This document shows positions 1 through 12,105 of a DNA stretch of 64,000 nucleotides, one piece after another; positions within the stretch are counted from its first letter, which is position 1, and each line of letters starts with the position of its first letter. The DNA is from Taudactylus pleione (lineage: Eukaryota > Chordata > Amphibia > Anura > Myobatrachidae). A program made the translations under genes and the position numbers. The DNA is taken from assembly GCA_031769625.1 (NCBI GenBank), contig JAUIMM010000088.1, positions 6,401,501-6,465,500 of the forward strand. Direction: 5' to 3'. The notes under the pieces are model-generated. The model was not told where the DNA came from, searched no databases, and was given only the letters and a program-made list of their open reading frames with translations.

Positions 1-409
1 ATGCCTGGTTGCCATGGTTACTGCACCTTTTGTTTTTCATTAGTAAACTTTTGAATGAAGTAATAGTCACACATTAGGGTGCAGTTGTTTTATTCAAAAT
101 AAAACATCTGTGCAACCATATGAAAATAGATTCTGCCTTTTACATATAATTAAAATAACCTATATTCTTATCTAAGGCTGTACAGATTTATTCTATGTCT
201 GTGTCCAGTGTAATATTACGCTGCAATGTATAATGTCATAGGGGAAAAGGCATGATGCTGTTGATACCTTACAGTATGTATTATTTTAAAAACTGATACA
301 CTCATTCTGACATTCTGTATGTTAAATAGAATAAATATTGAAAGTGACACAGCAACATTACACATCTGGAAAAAGTATATATCACTAATATAATATAATA
401 TAATCTTAC

Positions 410-1976
410 CCCCAAAAGATGTCCCAAAGTCACAGAAAGACCAATGGACAGTGACGGGGACCCTACGTTGTCACTCCTTCTGCTGTCTGTGGATGCGAAG
501 ATACAGAGTACTAGCTGGAATGTCAGGATTAGTTCCACCACTAGAGCCAGGCCTGGACTTCCAACAGTTACCTGCAAATAAGACAAACATCAGCCCCAAA
601 GTTCTATATGCTTTGTGTATCCACATTGTAGATTACAGCTTGCTGTCTTGGTGGATTCTTGCGACACAGTTAGAGGAGTAAACTATATTTATCTGTAATT
701 GACTCTTCTTATAACACGCTGCAATTATCTTTCACAGATCCAATAGATGATACTAATTAGCAATTTCCCTTCCTATGCACAAACTGAAAGAGTGTGCAAA
801 ATATAGTATTATACAGGGTTCACATATGTTCTGATTAATCAGTTTTCATTGTCAACTTTTCTAGAGATTGTTCTTTGGAGCTAATGTCCTGACATCCATT
901 ATATGTAGATACAGCTATATATAGCCATTTAGCTACTAATAGGGCAGATATAAATAAACTATATTGTAAACTTATAAATATTACATAAAACTTCTTTATT
1001 TTATCTATAGAAAAATTTGCTACTTTATTTAGTTTTCTATTAAGACTACAAAGCAAACTGAAGTCAAAATGAAATAAAAACAACTAATATTGTACAGAAA
1101 ACAAACATGCCCAGTTGTAATAACTTTTGTATATATAAAAACATCTAATTTCCAGATGACATTAGTCCTTTTAAACCATGCTTTGTTCTGCAATATGTTG
1201 TAGTGAATTATTGATAAATAAAAAATAAACAATTAACGTGTATCACATTACAGAACACACACTGTTCCAGGTAACAATACCAGTAATTTTTTTAAATAAC
1301 TTCATTAATTTGGTTTAAAAAATACTTTATTCATGCACTATACATGTATCATTTTGAGATCATTTCAGACAATATCAGTTCTTAAACCGATAAGATGCTT
1401 TATTTGCAATGGAAATGCAAACAGATTGTCATACATTAAGCATAGGACACTAACCAGGTGACAGAGAGATAATGCTGATATGTGAAACAAGAGAATAAAG
1501 CATCTGTTTATATAGACACGTTATATGACATGAGCATAGAGACATAACAAAGCATGACATAAAATGGTAATTATAAAATTGTAGAATATATTTATACGTG
1601 TGTGTGTACATACCGAATTAATGGCCAAGTTTCCACGAACTTCAGATGGAGCCACTGCATGTAAAATACCAGCTCCTGCAATTGCTCCAACAATCTGGGC
1701 AACTATATAGAAAAGTGCACGTAAAATAGAAATGTGGGATCCCAGCAAGAATGCTACAGTGACTGCTGGGTTTATATGGGCTCCGCTGACGTGTCCAAAT
1801 GTTTGTACTAATGTGCCAATGGCAAGGCCAAAAGCTATAGCTATCTGTAGGACACTTGGAAGAGCTGATGGCCAGTTTAGGGCTGACCCCAATCCCAAAA
1901 AGACAAATATTAAAGTGGCCAGAAATTCTGCAAACACTGCCCGGGCAAACGCTAAGGAGCAGATTTCGTTCCTCAT
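410..1976 (-). CDS. Aquaporin (AQP2/AQP5/AQP6 group), coding exons 1 and 2, partial gene
   Basis: Integral membrane water channel of the MIP family. Exon 1 is 1976 down to 1614 (121 codons) and ends at a GTATGT donor. Exon 2 is 571 down to 410 (54 codons), preceded by a TTTGCAG acceptor and followed by GTAAGA. Both introns are phase 0, as in vertebrate AQP2/5/6 genes, whose exons 1 and 2 have about these lengths. The protein starts [20 protein letters not shown], has hydrophobic helices, and shows the first NPA loop ([11 protein letters not shown] at residues 69-71). Exon 2 carries the [13 protein letters not shown] stretch and [10 protein letters not shown], typical of vasopressin/vasotocin-type aquaporins. 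Exons 3 and 4, with the second NPA, must lie left of the window. The start is the only ATG that opens the conserved N-terminus. Anuran AQP2/AQPa2-type channels act in water uptake by bladder and skin; exact orthology (AQP2, AQPa2, AQP5 or AQP6) cannot be fixed from half the protein. No break is seen. Confidence 0.92.
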
Positions 1977-2065
1977 TGTGCTGAATGTATAAGGATAAGC
2001 AGTACAAGAATGTTTGGTCTGTGTCTGGATCTCTCTGCTGTTTACTTAGGAGGCATTACAGTGGC

Positions 2066-2075
2066 ATATATATAT
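2066..2075 (-). promoter_or_regulatory. Probable TATA box of the aquaporin gene
   Basis: An ATATATATAT run lies about 90 bp upstream of the aquaporin ATG on the minus strand. A start site some 30 bp downstream, near 2040, would give a 5' untranslated region of about 65 nt. Position and composition support it; there is no transcript evidence. Confidence 0.45.
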
Positions 2076-2084
2076 CTACAGGAA

Positions 2085-2645
2085 AGAGCAGGGAACCATT
2101 CCAGAAAGGGTTGTACCCAACAAACAAGACAGATCCGTAAAAGTTTCCAGCTCAAAGGAACTCAGACCTTCCCTAAGGATAAAATAGAAAGTTCTCATTT
2201 CTAAAGGGATACCTGATGCATCACGCAAGTGTATTGCATACCAGTAACACCCCATGAGGCACACTTTGCTAAATGACATGCACATTGCTTAATTAATTGC
2301 AAGGTTCCTCAATTAATATGAGTTACTGCAAACAGACATACAAATCACATTCCTTAACGGACAATTTCTGCAATGTGTTTTTCATAATAGACAAAGCTGT
2401 TGCTATTTAATTTATGCAGCTGGTTTCAAAGAGATATTATTTGCATATTGTAATACTTTTTGTAATAAGTACACAAATATGTAAAAGTGTACATTGCTGT
2501 ACACAGTGATAGATAACTTACATATCTCTGATTGTTGTTCACCCACGACTCCTAGCTTCCAGATGACAGAATATGTTGGGAGTCATGAAGCAAATGGTCA
2601 GTAAGGGACTCACCTGCCCAACATATTTATAAACATTTTTTGCCA
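2085..2645. other. Aquaporin upstream region, no gene seen
   Basis: A/T-rich unique-looking sequence upstream of the aquaporin promoter. It may hold regulatory elements, but I see no clear consensus site, repeat or coding potential. Confidence 0.4.
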
Positions 2646-2649
2646 GTGT

Positions 2650-3023
2650 AAAGCTGGGTACACACTATATGATGTATAGTACTCATATGATATATCATTC
2701 TGACGCAGATCGGAACAATATATCGTACACACTATATGATGTATAGTACTCATATGATATATCATTCTGACGCGGATTGTAACAATATATCATACACATC
2801 GTATAGTGTATATGCCTGATCCGTTGTTCCTGGCCGTCATTCATTGCGTAGTCCCATCTGCTGTGCTGCACAGACAGATGGGACAATGCAATGAGCGACG
2901 CGATGCTGTTATATGCAGCATGTAACGATAAATTGCAGTGGATCATGCAGTGTGTACTGCGCACACAATGTATCGTTACATCCCTCCACACATCGCTGGG
3001 TCGTACCATCTACACAGCTTTAG
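2650..3023. mobile_element. MITE with internal direct duplication (GCTGGGTACACAC family)
   Basis: The segment begins AAAGCTGGGTACACACTATA and ends with the roughly complementary CTACACAGCTTT. It contains a direct duplication of about 75 bp (copies starting near 2662 and 2734, sharing ACACTATATGATGTATAGTA). A relative with the same GCTGGGTACAC start is at 57663. No transposase gene. The family is probably Harbinger-like because the relative has a TTA target duplication; ends here are approximate. Confidence 0.55.
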
Positions 3024-3099
3024 GCATGATCACAGAGATGTTTCAAAATCAAATTTTGTCATTGATCCACCAATTCCCTAGTTCTACCACTTTAACAAC

Positions 3100-4640
3100 T
3101 ACTTGATGTCTTAGATGCCGTCTGTTTTTTGTTTTCCAGCGCCATTCCCAAGTGTTGAGAATCCATCCTTGACATTTGGTCCCAAAATGTTGTATGTTTC
3201 AGCAGTGGAATTTGACCTTAAGCAAAACACGTCTTAGGCCACCTTACCACACAGCAGAATGATTTACTATTGCTGTCCCAGCTCTAATCATGGGCTAGAA
3301 ATTGTGTGAAATTTTTATAATTTTAATTTACAAACACAGAGTAAAATGGCATCGCATGGAAAAAATGGAACTCGTAACTTTGCGTCTCAGCAAAATGAGG
3401 AAATTATGACACAATTTAATTCATCTGCAATATTTAATGTAAGGCAAACTCACTCACCTAATCAACAAAGAAGAATTGAGATGTATCAATCACAAACACA
3501 CCTAGACCAAGGTGTTCTTTAGGTAAAAACTTTGGCCGCTCATTGTACATTGATTCTTTATTTTTGGACTGCTTTTTGTTTTTGCATTTTTTTCCCCTTT
3601 TTTTTTTTTCCACAAAGTACCTAATACTAACGTAACTTTAACAGTACAGCACGACGCTGCTCTCTGTTAACTGACTAAGCACTGTGTAGCACGATACACC
3701 AATAAGGACTTCATCTCCTGTTGTTTCTAGGAGTTGTTAATATCATATTAATACCTTTACTTGAATATTTGTATAAGCACTACTTTTCACTAGTTGTTCC
3801 TAACTGCAACATCATTTTTGTATCACAGTTTTCACCTAACCCAGTACCCTGTTATTTACTGTATACATTGTATAACGATAAGTTTTCAGGTTAATGCTGT
3901 AATTAACCATGAAATAGACTTACTACTACAACCAGAATTAGCCTGTGTCTGCATATATCACCACACACTACACACATAGGGGTTGAGCGCGGTAGCACCT
4001 TCAATTCTTCTATATGCACTGAGAGGATCCAGGTACCTCTTACCTGCGGCACACCCCAATACAGAACAAAGCTTTCCAGTGCGCTAGGAAACCAACTATG
4101 TCTATATTCCTTTAGGCGAATTAGCTCATTTGGATTACAGTATCAGTAGCTATGATCATCATTGTTTATCTGTATGGCGTACAGATTTCATGCCCCCTGG
4201 CAGACTGTACCTGACTACAGTACGCTAATTACTGGTACATGGGTATTCTTTAACAAAATTCTAAATTAATGGATGCAATTACCAGAACAAATAGCATGGT
4301 ATACAGAAAATAAATTAGCAACAGACAAGAAACATACGAGGCAGACCTATAGGGAACAGAATGTAGAGAGGACACTGTTTGTGGGAGCTTTCATTTCAGA
4401 GGGGATGAAGAGAGTAGGATCATGTGGGACAGATTAGTTTGAGGTATGGACCAGGTGATGGGGCAGTGTGCATATACATATAAAGCAACCAGCAAAATAA
4501 AGGTACAGGCCGGTAAAATCCTGCTCCCCATTTCCACTTACAGAACTTTTTCTCAGGCTGCACCCACTCTTTGAATTTCCCTCACTTATAAAACAAGACT
4601 TTCCTCTGTCCTCCAAACCTTCAAGCTTTCCATGAAAAGT
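3100..4640. other. Intergenic, no gene or clear repeat recognised
   Basis: About 1.5 kb of A/T-rich sequence with short open frames only. A T-rich run lies near 3590-3611. I see no conserved protein segment, tRNA-like box or terminal inverted repeat. Confidence 0.4.
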
Positions 4641-4653
4641 TATCACTTTAGGC

Positions 4654-5200
4654 CAGTGGTCACCAACCTTAATTGAGGTGTGAACTACTTTAGAAAACTG
4701 AAACCTCCTGAAAAGTTACTAAAATTGGAGAGAAAAAATCTGGCTAATAATTGAACAACTGAAGGTCATTTAATGAAAAAGAAAGAAATGTTTCATAGAA
4801 AATAACTATACATTTACTTATTACAGTGATATTGTTGTAGTGTGTAAATAAAATTTAAACACAGGCACATTTCACTGTTAATTACTGAGTCCAAGGAGGT
4901 ACGTGCAGTAGAGGAGCAAAAGATATAGGCAGGGCTGCTGTGCGATTTTCCGGCAGGGCTGGGTGGGAGTCACTCGCTCCGTTGTAGCGTAGAAGCCGTG
5001 GGTGGAACCACAAGGAAGCACGTAAGGCAATCACCTGACATTCTTCCCTGTGGCTCCACCCATGACGGAAACGCCACAGGGGAGCACACATCAGAGATCA
5101 CTTCCTCTTAGTTGACTCATTAATACTGCAGCTAGGGGAGCTACCAAAATTAAGACCGTGAGTTACCAGTAGCTCACGAGCTACGGGTTGGAGACCACTG
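4654..5200. mobile_element. hAT-type MITE (CAGTGGTC...GACCACTG)
   Basis: Starts CAGTGGTCACCAACCTTAAT and ends GGTTGGAGACCACTG, inverted ends typical of non-autonomous hAT transposons. It is flanked by the 8-bp duplications CTTTAGGC (4646-4653) and TTTTAGGC (5201-5208), 7 of 8 identical. It encodes nothing. Confidence 0.8.
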
Positions 5201-5251
5201 TTTTAGGCAAACTTATTAAGTTCCATAATTACCTGCTTAACTCTGGCTATT

Positions 5252-6076
5252 CTACCTGATTCTCACTCTTCCTCTATTCCCCTATTCTACCTGATTCCAA
5301 CTCTTCCCCTATTCCCCTATTCTACCTGATTCCTACTCTTCACATATTCTACCTGATTCCTACTCTGCCCCTATTCCCCATTTCTACCTGATTCCCACTC
5401 TTCACATATTCTACCTGATTCCTACTCTTCCCCTATTCCCCTATTCTACCTGATTCCTACTCTTCCCTTATTTCCCTATTCTACCTGATTCCTACTCTGC
5501 CCCTATTCCCCATTTCTACCTGATTCCCACTCTTCACATATTCTACCTGATTCCCACTCTTCCCATATTCCCCTATTCTACCTGATTCCCACTTTTCACA
5601 TATTCTACCTGATTCCAACTCTTCCCCTATTCTACCTGATTCTTACTCATCCCTTATTTCCCTATTCTACCTGATTCCTACTCTGCCCCTATTCCCCATT
5701 TCTACCTGATTCCCACTCTTCACATATTCTGCCTGATTCCCGCTCTTCCCATATTCCCCTATTCTACCTGATTCCCACTCTTCACCTATTCTACCTGATT
5801 CCAACTCTTCCCCTATTCTACCTGATTCCCACTCTTCACCTATTCTACCTGATTCCAACTATTCCCCTATTCTACCTAATTCCCACTCTTCCCCTATTCC
5901 CCTATTCTACCTGATTCCCACTCTTCCCCTATTCCCCTATTCTACCTGATTCCCACTCTTCCCCTACTCTACCTGATTCCAATTCTTCCCCTATTCCCCT
6001 ATTCTACCTGATTCCCACTCTTCACCTATTCTACCTGATTCCCACTCTTCACCTATTCTACCTGATTCCCACTCTT
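5252..6076. repeat. Minisatellite, TTCTACCTGATTCCCACTC-type units
   Basis: More than 800 bp made of variants of CTACCTGATTCCCACTCTTC joined by CCCCTATTCCCCTATT-like linkers. Units vary in length because the linkers are repeated one to three times, giving a higher-order pattern. The short open frame on its minus strand is only repeat translation. Confidence 0.95.
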
Positions 6077-6079
6077 CTA

Positions 6080-7010
6080 AACGGTTCACTAAAACACATG
6101 CATTACTTTTTTATTCACCAACAATCACTCCAAACTAACATGGCTGTGTGGCCGGATCATATAGCTCCACTAAGAAATGTTAAGGGCATATTTATTAAAT
6201 ACTAGCTGGAGTACACAGTGTTGCCCGAGATTTTAACAATGTTTTTTTACATCCTCCAACAAACCTCTCCTTAGGCAGGCCTTACGAAAAGTGTGACAAA
6301 CTTCCCCATCAACAGTCCTAAGGTCTTCGAAGGAAGTAGGACCTGTAATGGTCTAAAGCAAACTTCGGGGATAGAAGCATTCAAAATTTGCCGGATGTAC
6401 AGTGTAAACATGACCAAGAGCTTCTGTTGCTCTGATACCAGGATGACCATCTACAGCGACTCCCTGTTTTCTGTGCATAAATATTTTTTGAGAAGCATTC
6501 CATGTGTAATATTTTGGCAGCTCACAGTACAGCAGGGTCCTTGCAAAGTCATCATTTTGGCACAGTTCGAAGAAAGAAGTCAATGTTGTTGCGTAATTTG
6601 GTATAGTCAGAGAGCTGAGAATGCTGGGAAAGCCTGCTGAAGCTCTCTTAGATAATAAACATTAAGATCATGACAAAACATGACAATACAAAACGCACAC
6701 TCTGAGGCCCTACCCATATGCCGTGAAGCCCACACAATGAGCGTACAGCAAAAATTGTGTTTAGTTAATTAATTAAAAATTAACAGTAATTCATTTCAAT
6801 TTCAATTTTTTTTAGTTGCCTTGGCCGTGTTTTAATACGCTCGTATGTAAAATTTCACGATCTTGGCTTGTAAAATGTGACTTTGTATAGAAAGACAGAA
6901 GAACTAATTTTCGCTTTTATATAGTAGAGTGGGCCTTATCACGGAAATAAAAAAATAAGGTTCACTCAAATGTATTAAAAATTACATCCAGGGATAAAAA
7001 AGTTAAGTGA
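6080..7010. other. Unclassified repeat-like intergenic segment
   Basis: No gene. From about 6200 a segment begins TACTAGCTGGAGTACACAGT followed by GTTGCCCGAG, a start seen in dispersed animal repeats, and it may end near 6925 at CTTTTATATAGTA. I cannot assign a family. The 115-residue open frame at 6293-6640 has no recognisable domain. Confidence 0.35.
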
Positions 7011-7143
7011 TAGTTAATGCAGTGACTTACTTCCAGAATCAGGATGTGCGTGATCTGCTGACTGCATATGTGCGAGCGGAGAGTATGGGGAAAGATTCCA
7101 TAGATCCCTCTCCTGGTAACCTTTGCAGAATGAAGCCCATAAG

Positions 7144-8835
7144 CAGTGGCGTAACTATAAATTTTGCTCCCCCAAGCCAAAAAAGTTTCAGGCGCCCCCC
7201 CCCCCCCGCCCAAATATCAAACACACCCAAAGACGACGTTTAAGATGTATGGTTACATGATACAGCAACGTGCCTTACACATTATGACACACTAAGTAAT
7301 GCCACTTATAACACAGTGTGCCACACCGGTACGCCCCTTACAACACATTATGCCACACAGCAATGCCCCTCACACAATAATGCCACATATAACACATAAT
7401 GACATACAGTAAAACCCTTATAACAAATTTATGCCATGCTGTAATGCCCCTATTTCACACTGCCACATACAACACATTATGCCACACAGTAATGCCACAT
7501 ACAACACATTATGCCACTCAGTAATGCCCCTAATAGCACATTGTGCACACAGTAATGCCAAATACACATTATGCCAAACAGTAATGCCCATTACATTCCA
7601 CCCTGACAGAGCTACTTCACCAACCCTCCTCTCTGCTCCTGCCAGTCTGTCACATCAGCTCAAGACAGGTTGCACAGTTTTTATGTCCGTGTAGAACCAG
7701 ATTATTTGGAACATAGTTTATAACCTGTAAACTGTGTGTATCAAGTTAGTGCCCCTTATACAGTGCCCCCTGTAGTTGTGCCCCAAAATACAATGCCCCC
7801 TATACTAGTGCCCCTTAAGCAATGCTCCCTGTAATAGTGCCCCTTATGCAATGTCCCCTGTAATAGTGCCCATTATGCAGGGCCCCCTTTAGTTGTGCCC
7901 ATTAAAGTAGTGTCCCCTGTAGTTGTGCCCCATATGCAATGCCCCCTATACTACTGCCTCTTATGCAATGCCCCCATAGTAATGCCCATTATGCAGGGCC
8001 CCATGTAATTGTGCCCTTTAAAGTAGTGCCCCTTGTAGTTGTGCCCATATGCAGTGCCCCTTGTAGTTGCACCCCTTCAAGTAGGGCCCCTTGTAGTTGT
8101 GCCCATATGCAGTGCCCTTTGTAGTTGTGGCCCTTCAAGTAGTGCCCCCTGTAGTTGTGCCCCTTCCAGTAGTTGCCCCCTGTAGTTGTGCCCAGTAGTT
8201 GCCCCCTGTAGTTGCCCTCAGTAGTGAGCCCCCTGAAGTGAGCCCCCTGTAGTTGCCCCCAGTAGTGAGCCCCTGTAGTGAGCCCCCAGTAGTTGCCCCC
8301 TGTAGTGAGCCCCCTGTAGTTGCCCCCAGTATTTAACCCTCTGTAGTTTCTCCCCCCTTGCGCACACACAATCACACGCAAAAAAAAACATTTTCCTTTA
8401 TCCCCGCTCCAGTGCTGCCGCCGTCCATACCAGGGCGTCCGCTCCTCGGCACTATGACGTCACTCCCATAGTGCTCTGCGCGACCCAGAAGACGGAGCTC
8501 ACTCCTGAGCTCCATCCGCGGCGTCCGCTCCTCGGCACTATGGGAGTGACATCATGGCATCACTCCCATAGTGCCCTGCGGGACCCGGAAGACGAAGGGA
8601 GCTCCATCTTCCGGCTGCCACCGAGGGTTTGAATAGGAGCCGGGCGCCCACTGGTAACACACTCAGCGGGCGCCCGGCAGATGGAGGGTGCAGGGGGTGC
8701 GACCGCACCCCCTGCCCCCTCTGTAGTTACAGGAGTACCGCCACTGAGTGGCGTAACTACTGCCCCCGTCGCCCCCAAGCTACCCAGCACCTCCAAGCCA
8801 CCACGGGGGCTGCGGGGGCAGTAGTTACACCACTG
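7144..8835. mobile_element. Non-autonomous hAT element (CAGTGGCGTAACTA ends)
   Basis: Starts CAGTGGCGTAACTATAAAT and ends GCAGTAGTTACACCACTG, with perfect 8-bp duplications CCCATAAG at 7136-7143 and 8836-8843. The 1,692-bp interior is mostly low-complexity tandem sequence: CACATTATGCCACACAGTAA units (about 7270-7600) and GCCCCTTGTAGTTGTGCCC units (about 7735-8340). A second pair of the same ends, at 8731-8744 and 8744-8835, suggests a tiny inner copy or terminal duplication. No transposase gene. The related sequence around 27,260 lacks the insert and acts as an empty site. Confidence 0.9.
7735..8340. repeat. Minisatellite inside hAT element
   Basis: Tandem variants of GTAGTTGTGCCCCTTATGCA and later GCCCCCAGTAGTGAGCCCC. 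It expands the hAT interior; the 130-residue minus-strand frame over it is repeat translation. Confidence 0.85.
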
Positions 8836-9046
8836 CCCATAAGTTACAATGGCTAATGCCATCTTCAGATCATTCCCCTTTTTTACTGTCTTTTGTAAAG
8901 TGCTGCAGAATACTGTAATATATACTTGAATACAAGTGCTAATAGAAATAAATCTTACTAATGTTAGTAATATAGAAAGTCCAATTATATTGACGCCACT
9001 GCCCTCATATGTTAGAGCATAGCAACAGTATAAACTCACAATGGAA

Positions 9047-10110
9047 CTTGATAAGTTTGTTGGTGATATTACACAAAAGGAGTGCTGCATGGAGTAATGT
9101 ATAACCAAAGGATATATTGTGTTGATTGCTACAAGGGCACCGTCCTTCAAATCTTTTTGCAACATTGTGCTGGGCTTCCTTGACTTTATATATGAAGATG
9201 CACAACACTCTAGTGTTTGTAGAAAAACCTCAATGTGTTTATTAGGCTTAAAGCATAGCCAAAGATAGCAGCCATTCGGGCATACGGTAGCTCTGCCCTT
9301 TATCAGGCTATGCTTTAAGCCTACTAAACACATTGCTGTTTTTCTACAAGAGGAGTGCTGTGCATCTCTATACTGTACTATATACTGTTCCCTTCTCTGG
9401 CACTCTTACATTTGTCTCCTATGCTATTAGATCTATGTCAGCAAGTCTTTATTAATATTGTCTTAAATGGGAAAGTCAATTCCTGTATCTCATCCCAGGT
9501 TTGCCTCTAATGAGAAAGTCACTGATGAGTCATGTGGTAACATCACTGGGACATGCCCTGAGAATGCAGGAATTTAATTTAACAAGATTTTAAAAACAAA
9601 TCTGCAAAGTATTCACCTTGCTCCACATTTGCATAACTGTCAATTTTAATTTGGCCTTAAGTGTTCCTAGAAATTGGTTTTAAATGTTTCCAGTACTTCC
9701 CTAACACATCAACAGCAGAACGTATTGGCTGTGCTTTCCCAGCTCTATTGTTAGACTATAAATGCAAATGTACAAATACATTGTGGTGATATGAGGAACA
9801 ACAAAGCAAAATTCAATAGGAGCCATTCAATTTAGCATGTTACCTCGCACATGCTTTTAACATAGGTAAAGTGTCGTGAGAAATTCAGTTACAAGTCAGA
9901 CGATCAGCATCGCTCCCTGGAATAGAACTTAATAGCAGACATTTTTGCTTATACCTCCAGTGCTCCCAATGATTGTATATCTGAAACGTTTACACCTCTG
10001 TACACCAGCCTTTTTCACTGCAAATCTCTATACACATGAAATTTTGTTGCATTTTCACTTATCTCGAACAGTCTTTAATATTGAACACTTGGCCAGTGTT
10101 ATTTCATATG
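9047..10110. repeat. Dispersed repeat, copy A (copy B at 25124-26484)
   Basis: About 1.06 kb collinear with 25124-26484 in the same orientation, for example TTGGTGATATTACACAAAAG, then AGGATATATTGTGTTGATTG, and CTTTAATATTG near the right end. Copy A lacks the insertions seen in copy B. Between 9238 and 9332 it has a hairpin-forming pair (GGCTTAAAGCATAGCC / GGCTATGCTTTAAGCC). The minus strand carries a hammerhead-ribozyme-like core within that hairpin. No conserved protein was recognised. Confidence 0.75.
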
Positions 10111-10269
10111 TTATTTGTTGATGTCTTTGTCCTTGTCTCTTTTTCTGTATGCTGCAAATGTAAAATTGTAGATCATTATAATCCAGTCAAGTGGCTATTA
10201 GGACTATTTTTCAAGTTTTTAGATCCAAAATATCAGGATAAGTTTATGTGGGAGTATATTTAAACTACA

Positions 10270-10604
10270 TTTCCTATTTATCAAATGTCTAACTTCTATA
10301 TAATAAGTGACAAAACGTGTCTGTCTATCTGACCGTTTGTTTGTCCTTTATGAGCAGTAGAGTTTTGGACCTAGCTCCACCAAATTTGGCGTGGTGGTGT
10401 AATTTTTGCCAGGATTAGGTTTTTGTCTAGGTTTGAACTTCGTCAGGGCCACATACTGTCACACAATCCCTAAAAATGGGGACACTCTTAAATTACACAG
10501 GATCCGGGGCTGGCTCCAGTGAAAATTGGCAGTCTGCCAATAACCTGTGAGAAAGCTACAAAAGTATCCTCATGCAAGTTTATATTAAATCCAAGGCCTC
10601 TGTG
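10270..10604. other. Intergenic repeat-like sequence
   Basis: Contains ACAAAACGTGTCTGTCTATC and GGACCTAGCTCCACCAAATT, which look like part of a dispersed repeat, but I cannot name the family. No gene. Confidence 0.3.
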
Positions 10605-10612
10605 TTTGCATG

Positions 10613-11434
10613 CAAGACTGTAACTAGAACTTTGTTGGCCACATAGCTAGATCTTAAAAGGGTCCCCCAGAGGAAAAACAAACACATACATTTGCCTCCA
10701 CACAGACCCCAATCAGGTTATGCCACACAGAGCCCATTCAGGTTATGCCACACAGTAGTACCACTTATACACATTATGCCATGCAGTAGAAGTGCCCTTT
10801 ATACATTATGCCAAACAGTAATGCCCCTTACACTACACAGTAATGCCCTTACACATTATACCACACAGTAATGCCATTTACAGATTGTGCCACATACTAG
10901 TAATGCTCCATATAACACTTTATTCTACACAATAGTAGTGCCCCTTACACATTATGCCCCCCCTCCAGCAACTCACCTCCCCATGTCCCTTCAGCAGCCT
11001 CTCTCTGTGTGCCATCAGCAGCCAGCAGGTGTGGATTTCGGGCTGGACTGCCAGCTACTTACAGCTGGCAAAGTGGCAGACATGGACAGGCACAGCCGGC
11101 TCAATTTGAATCTGGCGCCGGTTGCAAGCCAACTGGAGCTCGTGGACTAGCAGCCAATCAAGAGCCGCCACTACTAATTGGTGGTCAGCGAGCTCTGATT
11201 GCCTTGCGACTGGCGGTGCTGTCTCTCCATGACTGCCTGCCAGTGCTCCAGCTGTAATCAGCTGGTGGGCTGGCACCAAATCAACATCGCTGAAACCAGG
11301 GCCCCCCTCGATGGCCTTGACTGGACAGGCCCAACTTTTGAGCATGACTGGGTGCATGGGGAGTGGCGGGCCACAGATGCAGCTCAGGCATCATAGCAGC
11401 CGCACCCCTTGCACCCATGGTAGTTACACCACTG
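10613..11434. mobile_element. Non-autonomous hAT element, same family as 7144-8835
   Basis: Starts CAAGACTGTAACTAGAACTT and ends TGGTAGTTACACCACTG. Flanked by perfect 8-bp duplications TTTGCATG at 10605-10612 and 11435-11442. Its left third has the same TTATGCCACACAGTAATGCC units as the larger copy; the right half is G/C-rich. No coding capacity. Confidence 0.85.
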
Positions 11435-11668
11435 TTTGCATGCATGTTATCAAGCAGTGGGGTCCTTTTCAGGATGAATGGAATGGGGTTATAGGCCCGT
11501 CATATGATCCAAACTCCTGGCGAAAGTTGGTAATATGATATCTCAGATTGCCCACATTCAGACATCAATAATGACGTGCCGTTGGGCTTATGTGTGGAAT
11601 CTTTCAAAAACGTCACTATGGAAACTTTTACTACCGGAAGACGCACATTTGAGCATTGTACATTAGCA

Positions 11669-11698
11669 ACAAATAAATAAATAAATAAATAAATAGAT
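11669..11698. repeat. (AATA)n microsatellite
   Basis: About seven AAAT/AATA units at the tail of the Penelope-like element (minus-strand sense ATTTATTT). Confidence 0.9.
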
Positions 11699-12105
11699 AA
11701 TCTAGGCAAACATCCAAAAAGTTACATGATTTACAAAAAAACATATAAACATGTATCTCACATACTATGACATACAATATTTGGACATAGTCCCATTTTC
11801 ACATATCGTTATTCTCCACTTTAAAAGTACAATATAAACAAACAGTAAAACACCATGAAAATGCATACAAAATTGGGATATATAATGCATATGTAAGTTC
11901 TTTCTTTTTCTTTCCTCCCTTTTCTTATTGTTCATTCATTCTTCTTTTGAACGATTCCAAAATTTTGATGTCAAAGAAAGGGGAAAAAAAGTCCTCATGG
12001 GAAAGTCCCAAAAGATAATAACAAATCCCAGGCAGTATGTATCTACAAAACAAATTGGAATTAATATCACATTGCCCATTGTGGTCACTAAATTGCACAG
12101 TATTA

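Noticed and set aside
5667..5858. Open frame with ESGRIGEEW repeats
   Set aside because: Pure translation of the minisatellite; no independent coding signal.
5250..6080. CRISPR-like array
   Set aside because: Repeats are contiguous without unique spacers, and the genome is that of a vertebrate.
8560..9333. 257-residue open frame on the minus strand
   Set aside because: It crosses the right end of a hAT element and a dispersed repeat, has no conserved domain, and the same repeat at 25 kb does not keep the frame.
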